Assembly: GCF_014649775.1 (NCBI RefSeq)
Contig: NZ_BMTR01000008.1
Coordinates: 1 to 64,000 of the forward strand
Reading direction: 5' to 3'
DNA length: 64,000 nucleotides
Source: Streptomyces longisporoflavus
GTDB lineage: Bacteria > Actinomycetota > Actinomycetes > Streptomycetales > Streptomycetaceae
This document shows, one piece after another, positions 53,049 through 61,655 of this stretch (within the stretch, counting starts at the first letter, position 1; the number at the start of each line of letters is the position of its first letter). Under the pieces are notes generated by a model that worked only from the letters and a program-made list of their open reading frames with translations, made no database searches and was not told where the DNA came from. Both the position numbers and the translations under genes were made by a program.

Positions 53049-54050
53049 TCAGAGGACGAAGCCGGCGGGGAACGGGTCGTCCGGGTCGAGGAGGTACTGC
53101 GCGGTGCCGGTCACCCAGGCGCGTCCGGTGAAGCTGGGCAGGACGGCGGGGATGCCCGCGACGTCCGTGGTCCCGAGCAGGCGTCCGCCGAACTTCGTAC
53201 CGATGAAGGACTCGTTGACGAACTCCGTGTCCAGGGGCAGTTCGCCGCGCGCGTGCAGCTGGGCCATGCGCGCGCTCGTCCCCGTCCCGCATGGCGAGCG
53301 GTCGAACCAGCCGGGGTGGATGGCCATCGCGTGCCGTGAGTGCCGGGCGGTGGCGCCGGGCGCGTAGAGGTGGACGTGGTGGCAGCCGCGGATGGACGCG
53401 TCCAGGGGGTGCACCGGTTCGCCCTCGGCGTTGATGGCCTCCATCAGCGAGAGACCCGCCGCGAGGATGTCGTCCTTCCGGTCGCGCTCGAAGGGGAGGC
53501 CGAACTGGTCCAGGGGCAGGATCGCGTAGAAGTTGCCGCCGTAGGCCAGGTCGTACGTCACCGTGCGGCCGTCGGGCAGGGTGATCTTGCGGTCGAGGGC
53601 GACGGCGAAGGACGGTACGTTCCGCAGGGTGACCGCCTTGGCCGCACCGTCCCGCACGGCGACCTCGGCGACGACGAGGCCCGCCGGGGTGTCGAGGCGG
53701 ATCGTGGTGACCGGCTCGACGACCTCGACCATGCCGGTCTCGACGAGGACGGTGGCGACGCCGATGGTGCCGTGCCCGCACATCGGCAGATAGCCCGACA
53801 CCTCGATGTAGATCACGCCGTAGTCGCAGTCGGCCCTGGTGGGCGGCTGGAGGATCGCGCCGCTCATCGCCGCGTGGCCCCGGGGTTCGTTCATCAGGAG
53901 CTGCTTGATGTCGTCGCGGTGCTCGCGGAAGTGGAGCCTGCGCTCGTTCATCGTCGCGCCGGGGACGGTGCCGATACCGCCGGTGATCACCCGCGTCGGC
54001 ATGCCTTCGGTGTGCGAGTCGACCGCGTGCAGGACGAGTTTGCTGCGCAT
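53049..54050 (-). CDS. 4-hydroxyproline 2-epimerase (proline racemase family)
   Basis: A 333-residue proline-racemase-fold enzyme. Both catalytic cysteines are present, in PMCGHGTIGVA and SPCGTGTSARMA, which separates epimerases/racemases from the Ser/Thr dehydratase branch. The opening LVLHAVDSHTEGMPTRVITGG is typical. In this context it should convert trans-4-hydroxy-L-proline to cis-4-hydroxy-D-proline. ATG 54050 follows GAAAGG and gives the usual family length. The DapA-like gene precedes it by 37 bp on the same strand. Confidence 0.9.
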   Translation of the reverse strand: MRSKLVLHAVDSHTEGMPTRVITGGIGTVPGATMNERRLHFREHRDDIKQLLMNEPRGHAAMSGAILQPPTRADCDYGVIYIEVSGYLPMCGHGTIGVATVLVETGMVEVVEPVTTIRLDTPAGLVVAEVAVRDGAAKAVTLRNVPSFAVALDRKITLPDGRTVTYDLAYGGNFYAILPLDQFGLPFERDRKDDILAAGLSLMEAINAEGEPVHPLDASIRGCHHVHLYAPGATARHSRHAMAIHPGWFDRSPCGTGTSARMAQLHARGELPLDTEFVNESFIGTKFGGRLLGTTDVAGIPAVLPSFTGRAWVTGTAQYLLDPDDPFPAGFVL

Positions 54051-54087
54051 GTGCGGTGCCTTTCGTACGACGGCGGCGGGGCGTGCG

Positions 54088-54996
54088 TCAGGCGAGTCCG
54101 GCGGCGATGGCGCGCTCGCTCGCGGTGCGCACCGCCTTCTCCTGCTCGGGCAGCAACGGCACCCGCGGGGGGCGGCACGGGCCGCCGTGGCGTCCGGCGA
54201 TGTCCATGGACAACTTGATGGCTTGCACGAACTCGGGTTTGGAGTCCCAGCGCAGCAGCGGGTGCAGCTGCCGGTAGAGCTTGCCCGCCGTCTCCAGGTC
54301 ACCGGCCACCGCGGCGCGGTAGAGCTCGACACATGCCGCGGGGAGCATGTTCGGGTAGCCGGCGATCCAGCCCTTGGCGCCCGCGACGGCGAGTTCGAGC
54401 AGAACGTCGTCGGCGCCGGCCAACAGGTCCAGTTCCGGGGCGAGTTCGGCGATGCGGTACGCGCGGCGTACGTCGCCGGAGAACTCCTTGACGGCGTGGA
54501 CGTAGCCGTCGGCGTGCAGCTTCGCGAGGAGTTCCGGCACGAGGTCGACCTTGGTGTCGACGGGGTTGTTGTACGCGACGACCGGCAGGCCGGCCCCGGC
54601 GACCTCCGCGTAGTGCGCGAGGACGGAGCGTTCGTCGGCGCGGTAGGCGTTCGGGGGCAGCAGCATCACTGACGCGCAGCCCGCGTCCTTGGCCTGCTCG
54701 GCCCAGCGGCGGGCCTCCGCGGAGCCGTACGCGGCGACACCGGGCAGCACGCGCTGCCCGCCGACCGCCGCGACGGCGGTCTCCACGACCTTGGCCCGCT
54801 CCTCTGGGGTGAGCACCTGGTACTCGCCGAGCGATCCGTTGGGCACGACGCCGTCACAGCCGTTCTCGACGAGCCAGGCACAGTGGTCGGCGAAGCGGCG
54901 GTAATCGACGGAGAGATCGTCGTTCAGCGGGAGCGCGGTGGCTACGAGGACGCCGTGCCAGGGGCGGGGGCGGGGGCGGTCTGCGGGGGCGTTCAT
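54088..54996 (-). CDS. DapA-superfamily lyase, probable pyrroline-4-hydroxy-2-carboxylate deaminase
   Basis: A 302-residue TIM-barrel of the dihydrodipicolinate synthase/N-acetylneuraminate lyase family. The Schiff-base lysine is in YVHAVKEFSGDVRRAY, the tyrosine in PVVAYNNPVDTKV, and the carboxylate-binding region reads VVPNGSLGEYQVLTPEER (a GSLGE in place of the usual G-T-T-G-E). In hydroxyproline operons this enzyme deaminates the cyclic imine to 2-oxoglutarate semialdehyde, the role proposed here. A dehydrogenase for that product is not in the window. ATG 54996 has GAAGGGAT upstream. Confidence 0.87.
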   Translation of the reverse strand: MNAPADRPRPRPWHGVLVATALPLNDDLSVDYRRFADHCAWLVENGCDGVVPNGSLGEYQVLTPEERAKVVETAVAAVGGQRVLPGVAAYGSAEARRWAEQAKDAGCASVMLLPPNAYRADERSVLAHYAEVAGAGLPVVAYNNPVDTKVDLVPELLAKLHADGYVHAVKEFSGDVRRAYRIAELAPELDLLAGADDVLLELAVAGAKGWIAGYPNMLPAACVELYRAAVAGDLETAGKLYRQLHPLLRWDSKPEFVQAIKLSMDIAGRHGGPCRPPRVPLLPEQEKAVRTASERAIAAGLA

Positions 54997-55025
54997 GGGC
55001 GTGATCCCTTCGTTGCGGTGCGGGG

Positions 55026-56522
55026 CTATGAGGGGTTCTGTTCGTCGTCGGCGGGCCCGCCTTCGGGGGCCTGTTCGTCGGTGGCCCGTGCGAGCACGCC
55101 GAGAGGCACCGGCCTGGCGAACGGCCGCCGGGCGGACCGCTCCTCGCAGCCCGCGAGCCCGGCGACGGCCGCCGAGCACATCCGGCCCTGGCACCAGCCC
55201 ATGCCGGCCCGGGTCAGGAGTTTCACGGACCGCGCGTCGGTGGCCCCGAGCTCCTCGACGGCCTCGCGGACGGCCGACGCGGGGACCTCCTCGCAGCGGC
55301 AGACGAGAGTGTCGTCGCGCAGCTGCTCGGCCCAGTGCGCGGGCGGTACGTACACGGCGGCGAGGGCTGCGGCGAACTTACGCGCTCGCGTACGGGACTT
55401 GGCGGCGGCAGCCCATGTGCGGGGGTCGGGTGCGGCGCCCCGGAGCCTCGCGGCGGCCGAGCGTCCGGCGATGTGTCCCTCGGCGAGCGAGAGGGCGGCG
55501 CCGCCGATACCGATGGTTTCGCCGGCGGCCCAGACGCCGGGTACGTCGGTGCGCTGCTCGGCGTCGACGGCGACGTTCACCCCGTCGACGCGGCAGCCGA
55601 GTCCTTCGGCGAGATCGGTGTGCGGCAGCATGCCGTGACCGACGGCGAGGGTGTCGCAGGCGATGCGCCGCTCGGTGCCGGGCCTGACGCGCCCGGCGGG
55701 GTCGAGCGCGGCGATGGTCACGGCCTCGACGGAGTCCTTGCCGTGCGCCTCGACGACGGTGTGCCGGGCGGCCAACGGCACGCGGTGACGCAGAAGTTGA
55801 GCGAGGTAGCCGACGCCTTCGGCAAGCTTGTCCGGATGGGCGGCGAGTGCGGCCGAGCGCCCCGCGAAGTGGCTCGGGCCCGCGGCCTCGACCAGGGCGG
55901 CCACCTCCGCACCGGCCGCCGCGAGCCCGACGGCGACGGGCATGAGCAGCGGCCCGGCCCCGGCCACGACGGCGGTACGCCCCGGCAGTACGAGCCCACC
56001 CTTGAGCATGGCCTGCGCACCACCGGCGGTGAGGACACCGGGCAGAGTCCAGCCGGGAAACGGCAGAACCTTCTCGTACCCCCCGGTGGCAAGGACCACG
56101 GCATCGGCGTACACGGCCACGGAGTCCTCCTGCTCCGGCCCGGGCAGCGCGTGCACGGCAAAGTGGCGTCGGTCGCTTCCGCCGGGGCCGCGTCCGTCGG
56201 GGTTGCCGGGGTCACGCCCCTCGGGCACCTCCCCGACGCGCTCCACGAACCAGACATGACGCTCCGTCATGTGCTGTACGCGGCCAGCCGAAACCTGCTG
56301 CGCGAGCCCGTCCCGCAGTCGCTCCCACGTCCGCCACTGATGATGCAGCGCCTTCGGATGCCGCGCACCGAGCGCCTCGGCGGGCTGTCGGTAGAACTGG
56401 CCGCCCGCCTGTGCGGCAGAGTCGAGCAGCGTCACCCGTACGCCGCGCAGGGCCGCCGCCAGCGCCGCCGAGAGCCCCGCGGGACCGGCGCCCACCACGG
56501 CGAGCGTGGGTGCGGGGCTCAT
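55026..56522 (-). CDS. FAD-dependent dehydrogenase subunit with BFD-like 2Fe-2S domain (HcnB/OoxA type)
   Basis: A 498-residue flavoprotein. N-terminal FAD-binding motif VVGAGPAGLSAALAAALRGVRVTLLD, a second nucleotide-binding motif VVAGAGPLLMPVAVGLAAAGAEV, ATGGYEKVLPFPGW, and a C-terminal cysteine cluster CRCEE...GMGWCQGRMC that binds 2Fe-2S. This is the alpha subunit layout of multi-subunit D-hydroxyproline or D-proline dehydrogenases and of hydrogen cyanide synthase HcnB. Its ATG overlaps the stop of the small ferredoxin-like subunit gene (ATGA). Confidence 0.88.
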   Translation of the reverse strand: MSPAPTLAVVGAGPAGLSAALAAALRGVRVTLLDSAAQAGGQFYRQPAEALGARHPKALHHQWRTWERLRDGLAQQVSAGRVQHMTERHVWFVERVGEVPEGRDPGNPDGRGPGGSDRRHFAVHALPGPEQEDSVAVYADAVVLATGGYEKVLPFPGWTLPGVLTAGGAQAMLKGGLVLPGRTAVVAGAGPLLMPVAVGLAAAGAEVAALVEAAGPSHFAGRSAALAAHPDKLAEGVGYLAQLLRHRVPLAARHTVVEAHGKDSVEAVTIAALDPAGRVRPGTERRIACDTLAVGHGMLPHTDLAEGLGCRVDGVNVAVDAEQRTDVPGVWAAGETIGIGGAALSLAEGHIAGRSAAARLRGAAPDPRTWAAAAKSRTRARKFAAALAAVYVPPAHWAEQLRDDTLVCRCEEVPASAVREAVEELGATDARSVKLLTRAGMGWCQGRMCSAAVAGLAGCEERSARRPFARPVPLGVLARATDEQAPEGGPADDEQNPS

Positions 56523-56848
56523 CGCCGCTCCCCCGGCCCGTCCACACCGTGACCGTCACCGTCCTGCGTGCGGATCTCGTCGCCCGGCGCCGCGGGCACC
56601 AGACAAGCCCGTTGATTGATACGCCCGTTGACCTCTACCAGGCAGTCGAAGCAGACGCCGATGCCGCAGAAGACGCCCCTCGGTTCTCCCCGGTGTCGCG
56701 TGGTGCGCCAGGACACGACGCCCGCCGTCCAGAGCGCGGCAGCCACCGTCTGGCCCGGCAGGGCCGGGATCTCCCGGCCGTCGAACGTGACGGTGTGCGG
56801 CGGGCCCGGGCGGGCGCCGGCCAGGTTCAGGGGGGTGCGCTTGCTCAT
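56519..56848 (-). CDS. 2Fe-2S ferredoxin-like small subunit (HcnA type)
   Basis: A 109-residue protein with the plant-type 2Fe-2S pattern GVFCGIGVCFDCLVEVNGRINQRACLVPA, four cysteines placed as in HcnA/SoxA-type subunits, and VTFDGREIPALPGQTVAAALW before it. It links the two flavoproteins encoded on either side. Both of its ends overlap neighbours by ATGA, so the three subunits are made together. Confidence 0.9.
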   Translation of the reverse strand: MSKRTPLNLAGARPGPPHTVTFDGREIPALPGQTVAAALWTAGVVSWRTTRHRGEPRGVFCGIGVCFDCLVEVNGRINQRACLVPAAPGDEIRTQDGDGHGVDGPGERR

Positions 56849-58023
56849 GACGCCTCCTCGGCCGGGCTGTCCGCGAAACGGTCGGGGCGGAAGGGGGTGA
56901 GGTCCAGGTCCGGGACTCCCCCGGCCATGACTTGGGCGATCAAGTGCCCGGTGCCCGCCGCCAGCCCGATCCCCGCCCCCTCGTGACCGCAGGCATGGAA
57001 GAGTCCCGGCACCCGGCTGTCGGCACCGATGGCGGGGAGGTGGTCCGGCATGTAGGGGCGGAAGCCCACGTACGCGCGCATCGCGCTGACGCCCGCCAGG
57101 AACGGGAAGAGCCGGGTCGCCCCCGCCGCGAGGGCCCGCATGACCGGCAGGGAGAAGGAGCGGTCGAAGCCGACGCGCTCGCGGCTCGCACCGATCAGGA
57201 CCGGCCCCGCGGCCGTGCCCTCGACCACCGGCGACGTCTGGAGCGCGGCGGATCCGCTGGCCACGTCGGCCACATAGTCGGCGGCGTACACCTTGTGCCG
57301 GACCATCCGCGGCAGCGGTTCGGTGACCAGGACGAAGCCGCGCCGCGGCAGCACCGGCAGGCGCACTCCCGCGAGGGCGGCCACGTCCCCGCCCCAGGTA
57401 CCGGCCGCGTTCACGACGTACGGGGCGTGGATCTCGCCGTGGTCGGTACGGACCCCGCGCACCTCTCCGCCGGTGGTGCGCAGCACGGCGGTGACGGTTC
57501 TGCCGGTGAGCAGGCGGGCACCCAAACCCCGCGCCGTACGCACCAGTTGCGCCGCAGCCAGCGACGGCATCACCTGGCAGTCCTGCGGGTAGAAGACGCC
57601 GCCCGGCGTGCCGGGAGCGAGATGCGGCTCCAGTTCGTACAGCTCGGCGTCCGTGACGACCCGCGCGTCGACCCCGGCGTCACGCTGTCCCGCCGCGAAC
57701 TCCCCGAGTGCCGCGAGCCCTTCGCCCGAGGACGCCACGACGACTCCGCCTTTGGCCTCGAACTCGATACTCGCGCCCAGCCCCGGCTCGGCGGCCAGCC
57801 GGGACCACAAGCGGCCCGAGAGGAGGGCGAGTTCGAGTTCCGGGCCAGGCTCCTTGTCGGAGACCAGGAGGTTGCCCTCGCCGGATCCGGTCGTTCCACC
57901 GGCCACCGGGCCGCGGTCCACAAGGACGACGGAGAACCCGGCCCGCGCGGCGTAAAGGGCGCACGCGGCGCCCACCATCCCGGCGCCGACTACCACAACA
58001 TCGCAGGTCAGCTGCTTTGTCAC
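56845..58023 (-). CDS. DadA-like FAD amino acid dehydrogenase subunit (HcnC type)
   Basis: A 392-residue D-amino acid oxidase-fold flavoprotein: VVVVGAGMVGAACALYAARAGFSVVLVD (FAD), GTTGSGEGNLLVSDKEPGPE, YVVNAAGTWGGDVAAL, and a C-terminal ACGHEGAGIGLAAGTGHLIAQ. It should be the catalytic subunit that oxidises cis-4-hydroxy-D-proline to the imine acted on by the DapA-like enzyme. First gene of the operon; the divergent Xaa-Pro aminopeptidase starts 110 bp away. Confidence 0.88.
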   Translation of the reverse strand: MTKQLTCDVVVVGAGMVGAACALYAARAGFSVVLVDRGPVAGGTTGSGEGNLLVSDKEPGPELELALLSGRLWSRLAAEPGLGASIEFEAKGGVVVASSGEGLAALGEFAAGQRDAGVDARVVTDAELYELEPHLAPGTPGGVFYPQDCQVMPSLAAAQLVRTARGLGARLLTGRTVTAVLRTTGGEVRGVRTDHGEIHAPYVVNAAGTWGGDVAALAGVRLPVLPRRGFVLVTEPLPRMVRHKVYAADYVADVASGSAALQTSPVVEGTAAGPVLIGASRERVGFDRSFSLPVMRALAAGATRLFPFLAGVSAMRAYVGFRPYMPDHLPAIGADSRVPGLFHACGHEGAGIGLAAGTGHLIAQVMAGGVPDLDLTPFRPDRFADSPAEEAS

Positions 58024-58133
58024 GCCAGTACTATGTCACATGTTCCCTTATGGGCCAAGGGTCTCTACGCTGGCAGAACCGCCACCGAACACTCCGCCGC
58101 CGGCCCCGGAACGGGGCAGAAAAGGTGAACCCC

Positions 58134-59564
58134 ATGGCCAAGCCCAAGGCGCGCAAGAACGCTCTGTACCCCGAGGTCTCCGGCGAGCTCTCCGCCCTGA
58201 TGCGGACGGGCTGGGCCGACACCGAGCAGCGCGACCTGCGCCCCTCCGAACAGGCACCGCACGCCGCGCGCCGCCGCGCAGCCCTGTCCGCGCTGTTCCC
58301 GGGCGAGCGCCTGGTGATCCCCTCGGGAAGGCTCAAACTCCGGTCGAACGACGACCATTACCCTTTCCGCCCCTACTCCGCCTACGTCCACATGACCGGC
58401 GACCGGGCGAGGGACTGCGCCCTGGTCCTCGAACCACGCGCCGGCGACGAGCGCGGCCACGACGCGCACCTCTACCAACTCCCCCGCGACAGCCGGGACA
58501 GCGACGAGTTCTGGACCGGCATGACGGCCGAGTTGTGGATGGGCCGCAGGCGCAGCCTCGCCGAGGCCGAACTGCTCTACGGCCTGCCCTGCCGCGACGT
58601 ACGCGACGCCCCGGCCGAACTCGCCGCCGCCCCCGCCGTGCCGACCCGGATCGTGCGCGGCCACGACCCCGACCTCGAAGCGGCGGTGACGACCGACGAG
58701 GAGCGCGACGCCGAACTGGAGGAGGCGCTCTCGGGTCTGCGCCTGGTCAAGGACGACTGGGAGATCGGCGAGCTGCGCAAGGCGGTGGACTCCACGGTCC
58801 GCGGATTCACGGATGTCGTACGGGAGTTGAGCACCGCCGTCGCCACGTCGGAGCGCTGGATCGAGGGCACCTTCTTCCGCCGCGCCCGCCTGGAGGGCAA
58901 CCACGTCGGCTACGGCTCGATCTGCGCGGCGGGCGAGCACGCCACGATCATGCACTGGCAGGAGAACGACGGCCCGGTGCGTCCCGGCGAACTCCTGCTC
59001 CTGGACGCGGGCGTGGAGACCCACACCCTCTACACCGCCGACGTCACGCGCACGCTCCCCATCGGCGGCGCTTTCTCCCCTCTGCAGCGCAAGATCTACG
59101 ACGCGGTGTACGAGGCGCAGGAGGCGGGCATCGCCGCCGTGAAGCCGGGTGCCGCGTACCGCGACTTCCACGACGCGGCGCAGCGGCACCTCGCGCACAA
59201 GCTCGTCGAGTGGGGCCTGCTCGACGGTGACCCGGAGCGGGTCTTCGAACTCGCCCTGCAGCGGCGCTTCACCATGGCGGGCACCGGACACATGCTGGGC
59301 CTCGACGTCCACGACTGCGCCCGGGCGCGCACCGAGGACTATGTGGGCGGCGTGCTCGAAGAGGGCATGGTCCTCACCGTCGAACCCGGCCTGTACTTCC
59401 AGCCGGACGATCTCACCGTGCCCGAGGAGTACCGGGGCATCGGGGTCCGTATCGAGGACGACATCCTCGTCACGGCCGACGGCAACGAGAACCTGTCGGC
59501 GGGCCTGCCGCGCGAGGCCTCGGCGGTCGAGGCCTGGATGAGCGGCCTGACGCAGGACCACTAG
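58134..59564 (+). CDS. pepP: Xaa-Pro aminopeptidase (M24B)
   Basis: A 476-residue metallopeptidase. An N-terminal creatinase-like domain is followed by the pita-bread catalytic domain with all five metal ligands in place: LLLDAGVET (Asp), LYTADVTRTLP (Asp), GTGHMLGLDVHD (His), VLTVEPGLYF (Glu) and GVRIEDDILVT (Glu). It removes N-terminal residues preceding proline. ATG 58134 follows AAAGGTG; the frame is open further upstream but without coding signal. It is divergent from the hydroxyproline operon, and the pairing suggests coordinated use of proline-rich peptides such as collagen fragments. Confidence 0.92.
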   Translation: MAKPKARKNALYPEVSGELSALMRTGWADTEQRDLRPSEQAPHAARRRAALSALFPGERLVIPSGRLKLRSNDDHYPFRPYSAYVHMTGDRARDCALVLEPRAGDERGHDAHLYQLPRDSRDSDEFWTGMTAELWMGRRRSLAEAELLYGLPCRDVRDAPAELAAAPAVPTRIVRGHDPDLEAAVTTDEERDAELEEALSGLRLVKDDWEIGELRKAVDSTVRGFTDVVRELSTAVATSERWIEGTFFRRARLEGNHVGYGSICAAGEHATIMHWQENDGPVRPGELLLLDAGVETHTLYTADVTRTLPIGGAFSPLQRKIYDAVYEAQEAGIAAVKPGAAYRDFHDAAQRHLAHKLVEWGLLDGDPERVFELALQRRFTMAGTGHMLGLDVHDCARARTEDYVGGVLEEGMVLTVEPGLYFQPDDLTVPEEYRGIGVRIEDDILVTADGNENLSAGLPREASAVEAWMSGLTQDH

Positions 59565-59624
59565 GGGCCGGCCCACCGACCGCGGCTCGCGCGTTTGCGG
59601 GCGGCGGCCTGGCAGGATCGCCCT

Positions 59625-60083
59625 GTGGCTCACTTCCGGATCGACCGCGCATCGTCCCTGCCCGCCGACGAGGCCTGGCGCCGGCTCACCACATGGGAAC
59701 GGCATGCCGACGCGGTCCCGCTGACGCGGGTGTACGTGCGGACGCCGCCGCCCGGCGGGGAGGGGACGGTGTTCGTCGCCCGCAGCGGGATCGGCCCGGT
59801 CGGGTTCGACGACGTGATGGAGGTCGTGACCTGGCGGCCTGCCTCGGAGGGCGGCGGGGGCAGGTGCCGTCTGGAGAAGCGGGGGTCGTTCGTGACGGGC
59901 TGGGCCGAGATCGAGGTGTCCCCCGGGCCGGTGTCCGGTTCGACGGTCGCCTGGCAGGAAGAGCTGAATGTGCGGTGGCTGCCGCGTTTCCTGGACGGCG
60001 CGCTCAAGGCCGCGGCGCGCTGGATGTTCGCCCGCGCGGTGCACCGCCTGCTGTCCTCTCCCCCGCCCCGCCGTCCCGCCTGA
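59625..60083 (+). CDS. SRPBCC-fold (polyketide cyclase/START-like) protein
   Basis: A 152-residue protein with the SRPBCC pattern: FRIDRASSLPADEAWRRLTTWERHADAVPLTRV at the start, central strands (GEGTVFVARSGIGPVGFDDVMEVVTW) and a long C-terminal helix (RFLDGALKAAARWMFARAVHRLL). Such proteins bind hydrophobic ligands; the ligand is unknown. GTG 59625 follows AGGAT, 60 bp after the peptidase stop, so co-transcription is possible. Confidence 0.75.
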   Translation: MAHFRIDRASSLPADEAWRRLTTWERHADAVPLTRVYVRTPPPGGEGTVFVARSGIGPVGFDDVMEVVTWRPASEGGGGRCRLEKRGSFVTGWAEIEVSPGPVSGSTVAWQEELNVRWLPRFLDGALKAAARWMFARAVHRLLSSPPPRRPA

Positions 60084-60107
60084 CGGGGGCAGCCCCGCCC
60101 GCCCCGC

Positions 60108-60330
60108 TCACGCGGAAGGACGGGGCCGCCCCGTCTCCGCGTCCAGGCGCAGGCCGGGGAACCTCTCGAACAGCGCGGCCAGCGCCACCCCGGCGTCCGG
60201 TCCGGCCGGCGGGTGGCGCCGTGCCGCAGCGGCAGGTTCGCGATGGACGGCGCGAAGCGCAGGTCGCCTCGATGACGTCGCTCCACGCCGCCCGCAGGAG
60301 GGCGAGGCAGACGCGGGTCCGCGGCAGCCC
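60108..60330 (-). pseudogene. Remnant of a cytochrome P450 gene
   Basis: On the minus strand, pieces of a P450 are readable in different frames: ALLRAAWSDVIEAT, then after a frameshift LRFAPSIANLPLRHGA (K-helix/ExxR region), then GVALAALFERFPGLRLDAET running to a stop at 60108. The heme-binding cysteine loop between the last two pieces is missing. Only the C-terminal part remains, next to the FAD monooxygenase gene. Confidence 0.75.
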
Positions 60331-61557
60331 CTAGCCCCGGGGAGCCCCCGTCCGGCCGTGCAGCGTCCGCGCCACCCTCGGTCCGAGCCACCGCTTCATC
60401 CTGCGCAGCGGCTCCAACTGCTCCGCCGCGCGGTCGATCCGGTAGTACAGCTGCGGCGGGATGTGCGGCAGAAGCGGCGAGTGGCGCTGGCCGAGGAGCG
60501 CGAACATCTGGGCCGGGTCGAGCCCGATGTAGCGCGGCAGGTTCTCGTACCACTGGGCGCTGTAGCGGGCCGCGCTCTGCACGGAGAGGAGGGCCGACCT
60601 GCGCTCCCGCTCGTAGCGCGCGAGGGCGGGGCCGAGATCCGGGGGCCCGTCCGTGCTCCCCCGCAGTGCTCCCGCGAGGCCGATCGCGTCCTCCAGGGCG
60701 AGTGTCGTGCCGGCGCCGATCGAGTAGTGCGTGGTGTGGGCGGCGTCGCCGAGCAGGACCACGTTGCCGCGCCGCCACGTGCGGTTGGTCAGCGTGCGGA
60801 AGTTGAGCCACTGCGCGCTGCCGTCGCCCTTGGCGCGGCCGATCAGGCGGTGGCCGTCCAGCGGCCCGGCGAAGAGCCGCTCCAGGAGAGCCAGACCGTC
60901 GGCCTCGCTCGCCTCGTGCAGGCCGAGGCCGGTCCAGGTCTCCGGGGAGCACTCGACGACGCAGGTGCTCTGCTCGTCGCTGAAGCGGTAGCCGTAACAC
61001 CAGATCCAGCCGTGCGCGGTTTCCACGAAGGCGAAGGTGAAGGAGTCGAAAACCTTGGTGGTGCCGAGCCAGATGTACTTGTTCCGCCCGATCGAGACCT
61101 CCGGGCCGAAGTGCCCCGCGTGGCGTTCGCGCAGCGCGCTCCGCACGCCGTCGCCCGCGACGATGAGGTCGGCGCCGGGCAGCTGGGCCGCGGCCGTGAT
61201 CTCCGACTCGAACTCGACGCGCACGCCGAGGGACCTGGCCCGGTCGGCGAGGATGTCGAGCAGCCGGTGGCGCCCGATGCCGTGGCCCTCGTCGCCGTGG
61301 TGGACGGTGGTGCGGTCGCCGACGTGCGCGACGCCGTCGCTCCAGCGGACCGAGTGCTCGCTGATGGCGTCGGCGGACTCGGGGTCCCCGGCGCGGAGCT
61401 TTTCGAGGAGTCCGCCCCAGTAGGTGACCCCCCAGCCGTAGGTCGACCCGGCCGGGTTCCGTTCGTGGACGGTGATGTCGTGGGACGGGTCCTGCCGCTT
61501 GAGCAGGATCGAGAGGTACAGGGCGGCGGGTCCGCCGCCGACGCAGGCGACCTTCAC
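60331..61557 (-). CDS. FAD-dependent aromatic monooxygenase
   Basis: A 408-residue flavoprotein hydroxylase. FAD motif KVACVGGGPAALYLSILLK at the N-terminus, the DG motif in DLIVAGDGVRSALRE and the GD motif in VVLLGDAAHTTHYSIGAGTTLALEDA. The GWGVTYW segment and the overall look resemble anthraniloyl-CoA-type and 3-hydroxybenzoate-type hydroxylases. Substrate unknown. GTG 61557 is chosen because GGGAG stands just ahead of it; the ATG at 61569 four codons earlier touches the inverted repeat and has no ribosome binding site. It lies downstream of xdhC on the same strand. Confidence 0.87.
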   Translation of the reverse strand: MKVACVGGGPAALYLSILLKRQDPSHDITVHERNPAGSTYGWGVTYWGGLLEKLRAGDPESADAISEHSVRWSDGVAHVGDRTTVHHGDEGHGIGRHRLLDILADRARSLGVRVEFESEITAAAQLPGADLIVAGDGVRSALRERHAGHFGPEVSIGRNKYIWLGTTKVFDSFTFAFVETAHGWIWCYGYRFSDEQSTCVVECSPETWTGLGLHEASEADGLALLERLFAGPLDGHRLIGRAKGDGSAQWLNFRTLTNRTWRRGNVVLLGDAAHTTHYSIGAGTTLALEDAIGLAGALRGSTDGPPDLGPALARYERERRSALLSVQSAARYSAQWYENLPRYIGLDPAQMFALLGQRHSPLLPHIPPQLYYRIDRAAEQLEPLRRMKRWLGPRVARTLHGRTGAPRG

Positions 61558-61568
61558 GGATGCTCCCA

Positions 61569-61600
61569 TTGCGTCACAAAGTGGTCATTATGTAACGCAA
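61569..61600 (-). promoter_or_regulatory. Inverted repeat at the monooxygenase start
   Basis: TTGCGTCACA (61569-61578) and TGTAACGCAA (61591-61600) form a palindrome with one mismatch per arm and a 12-base spacer, immediately upstream of the monooxygenase gene. It is the size of a MarR- or TetR-type operator. Confidence 0.6.
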
Positions 61601-61655
61601 CGTAGCAGGCATATGACATGATTCCCTGGATATCGGGCAGCGCCGTCCGGGGGCG

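Noticed and set aside
53049..54050. Trans-3-hydroxyproline dehydratase as an alternative for the proline racemase family gene
   Set aside because: Dehydratases replace a catalytic cysteine with Ser or Thr; both cysteines are present here.
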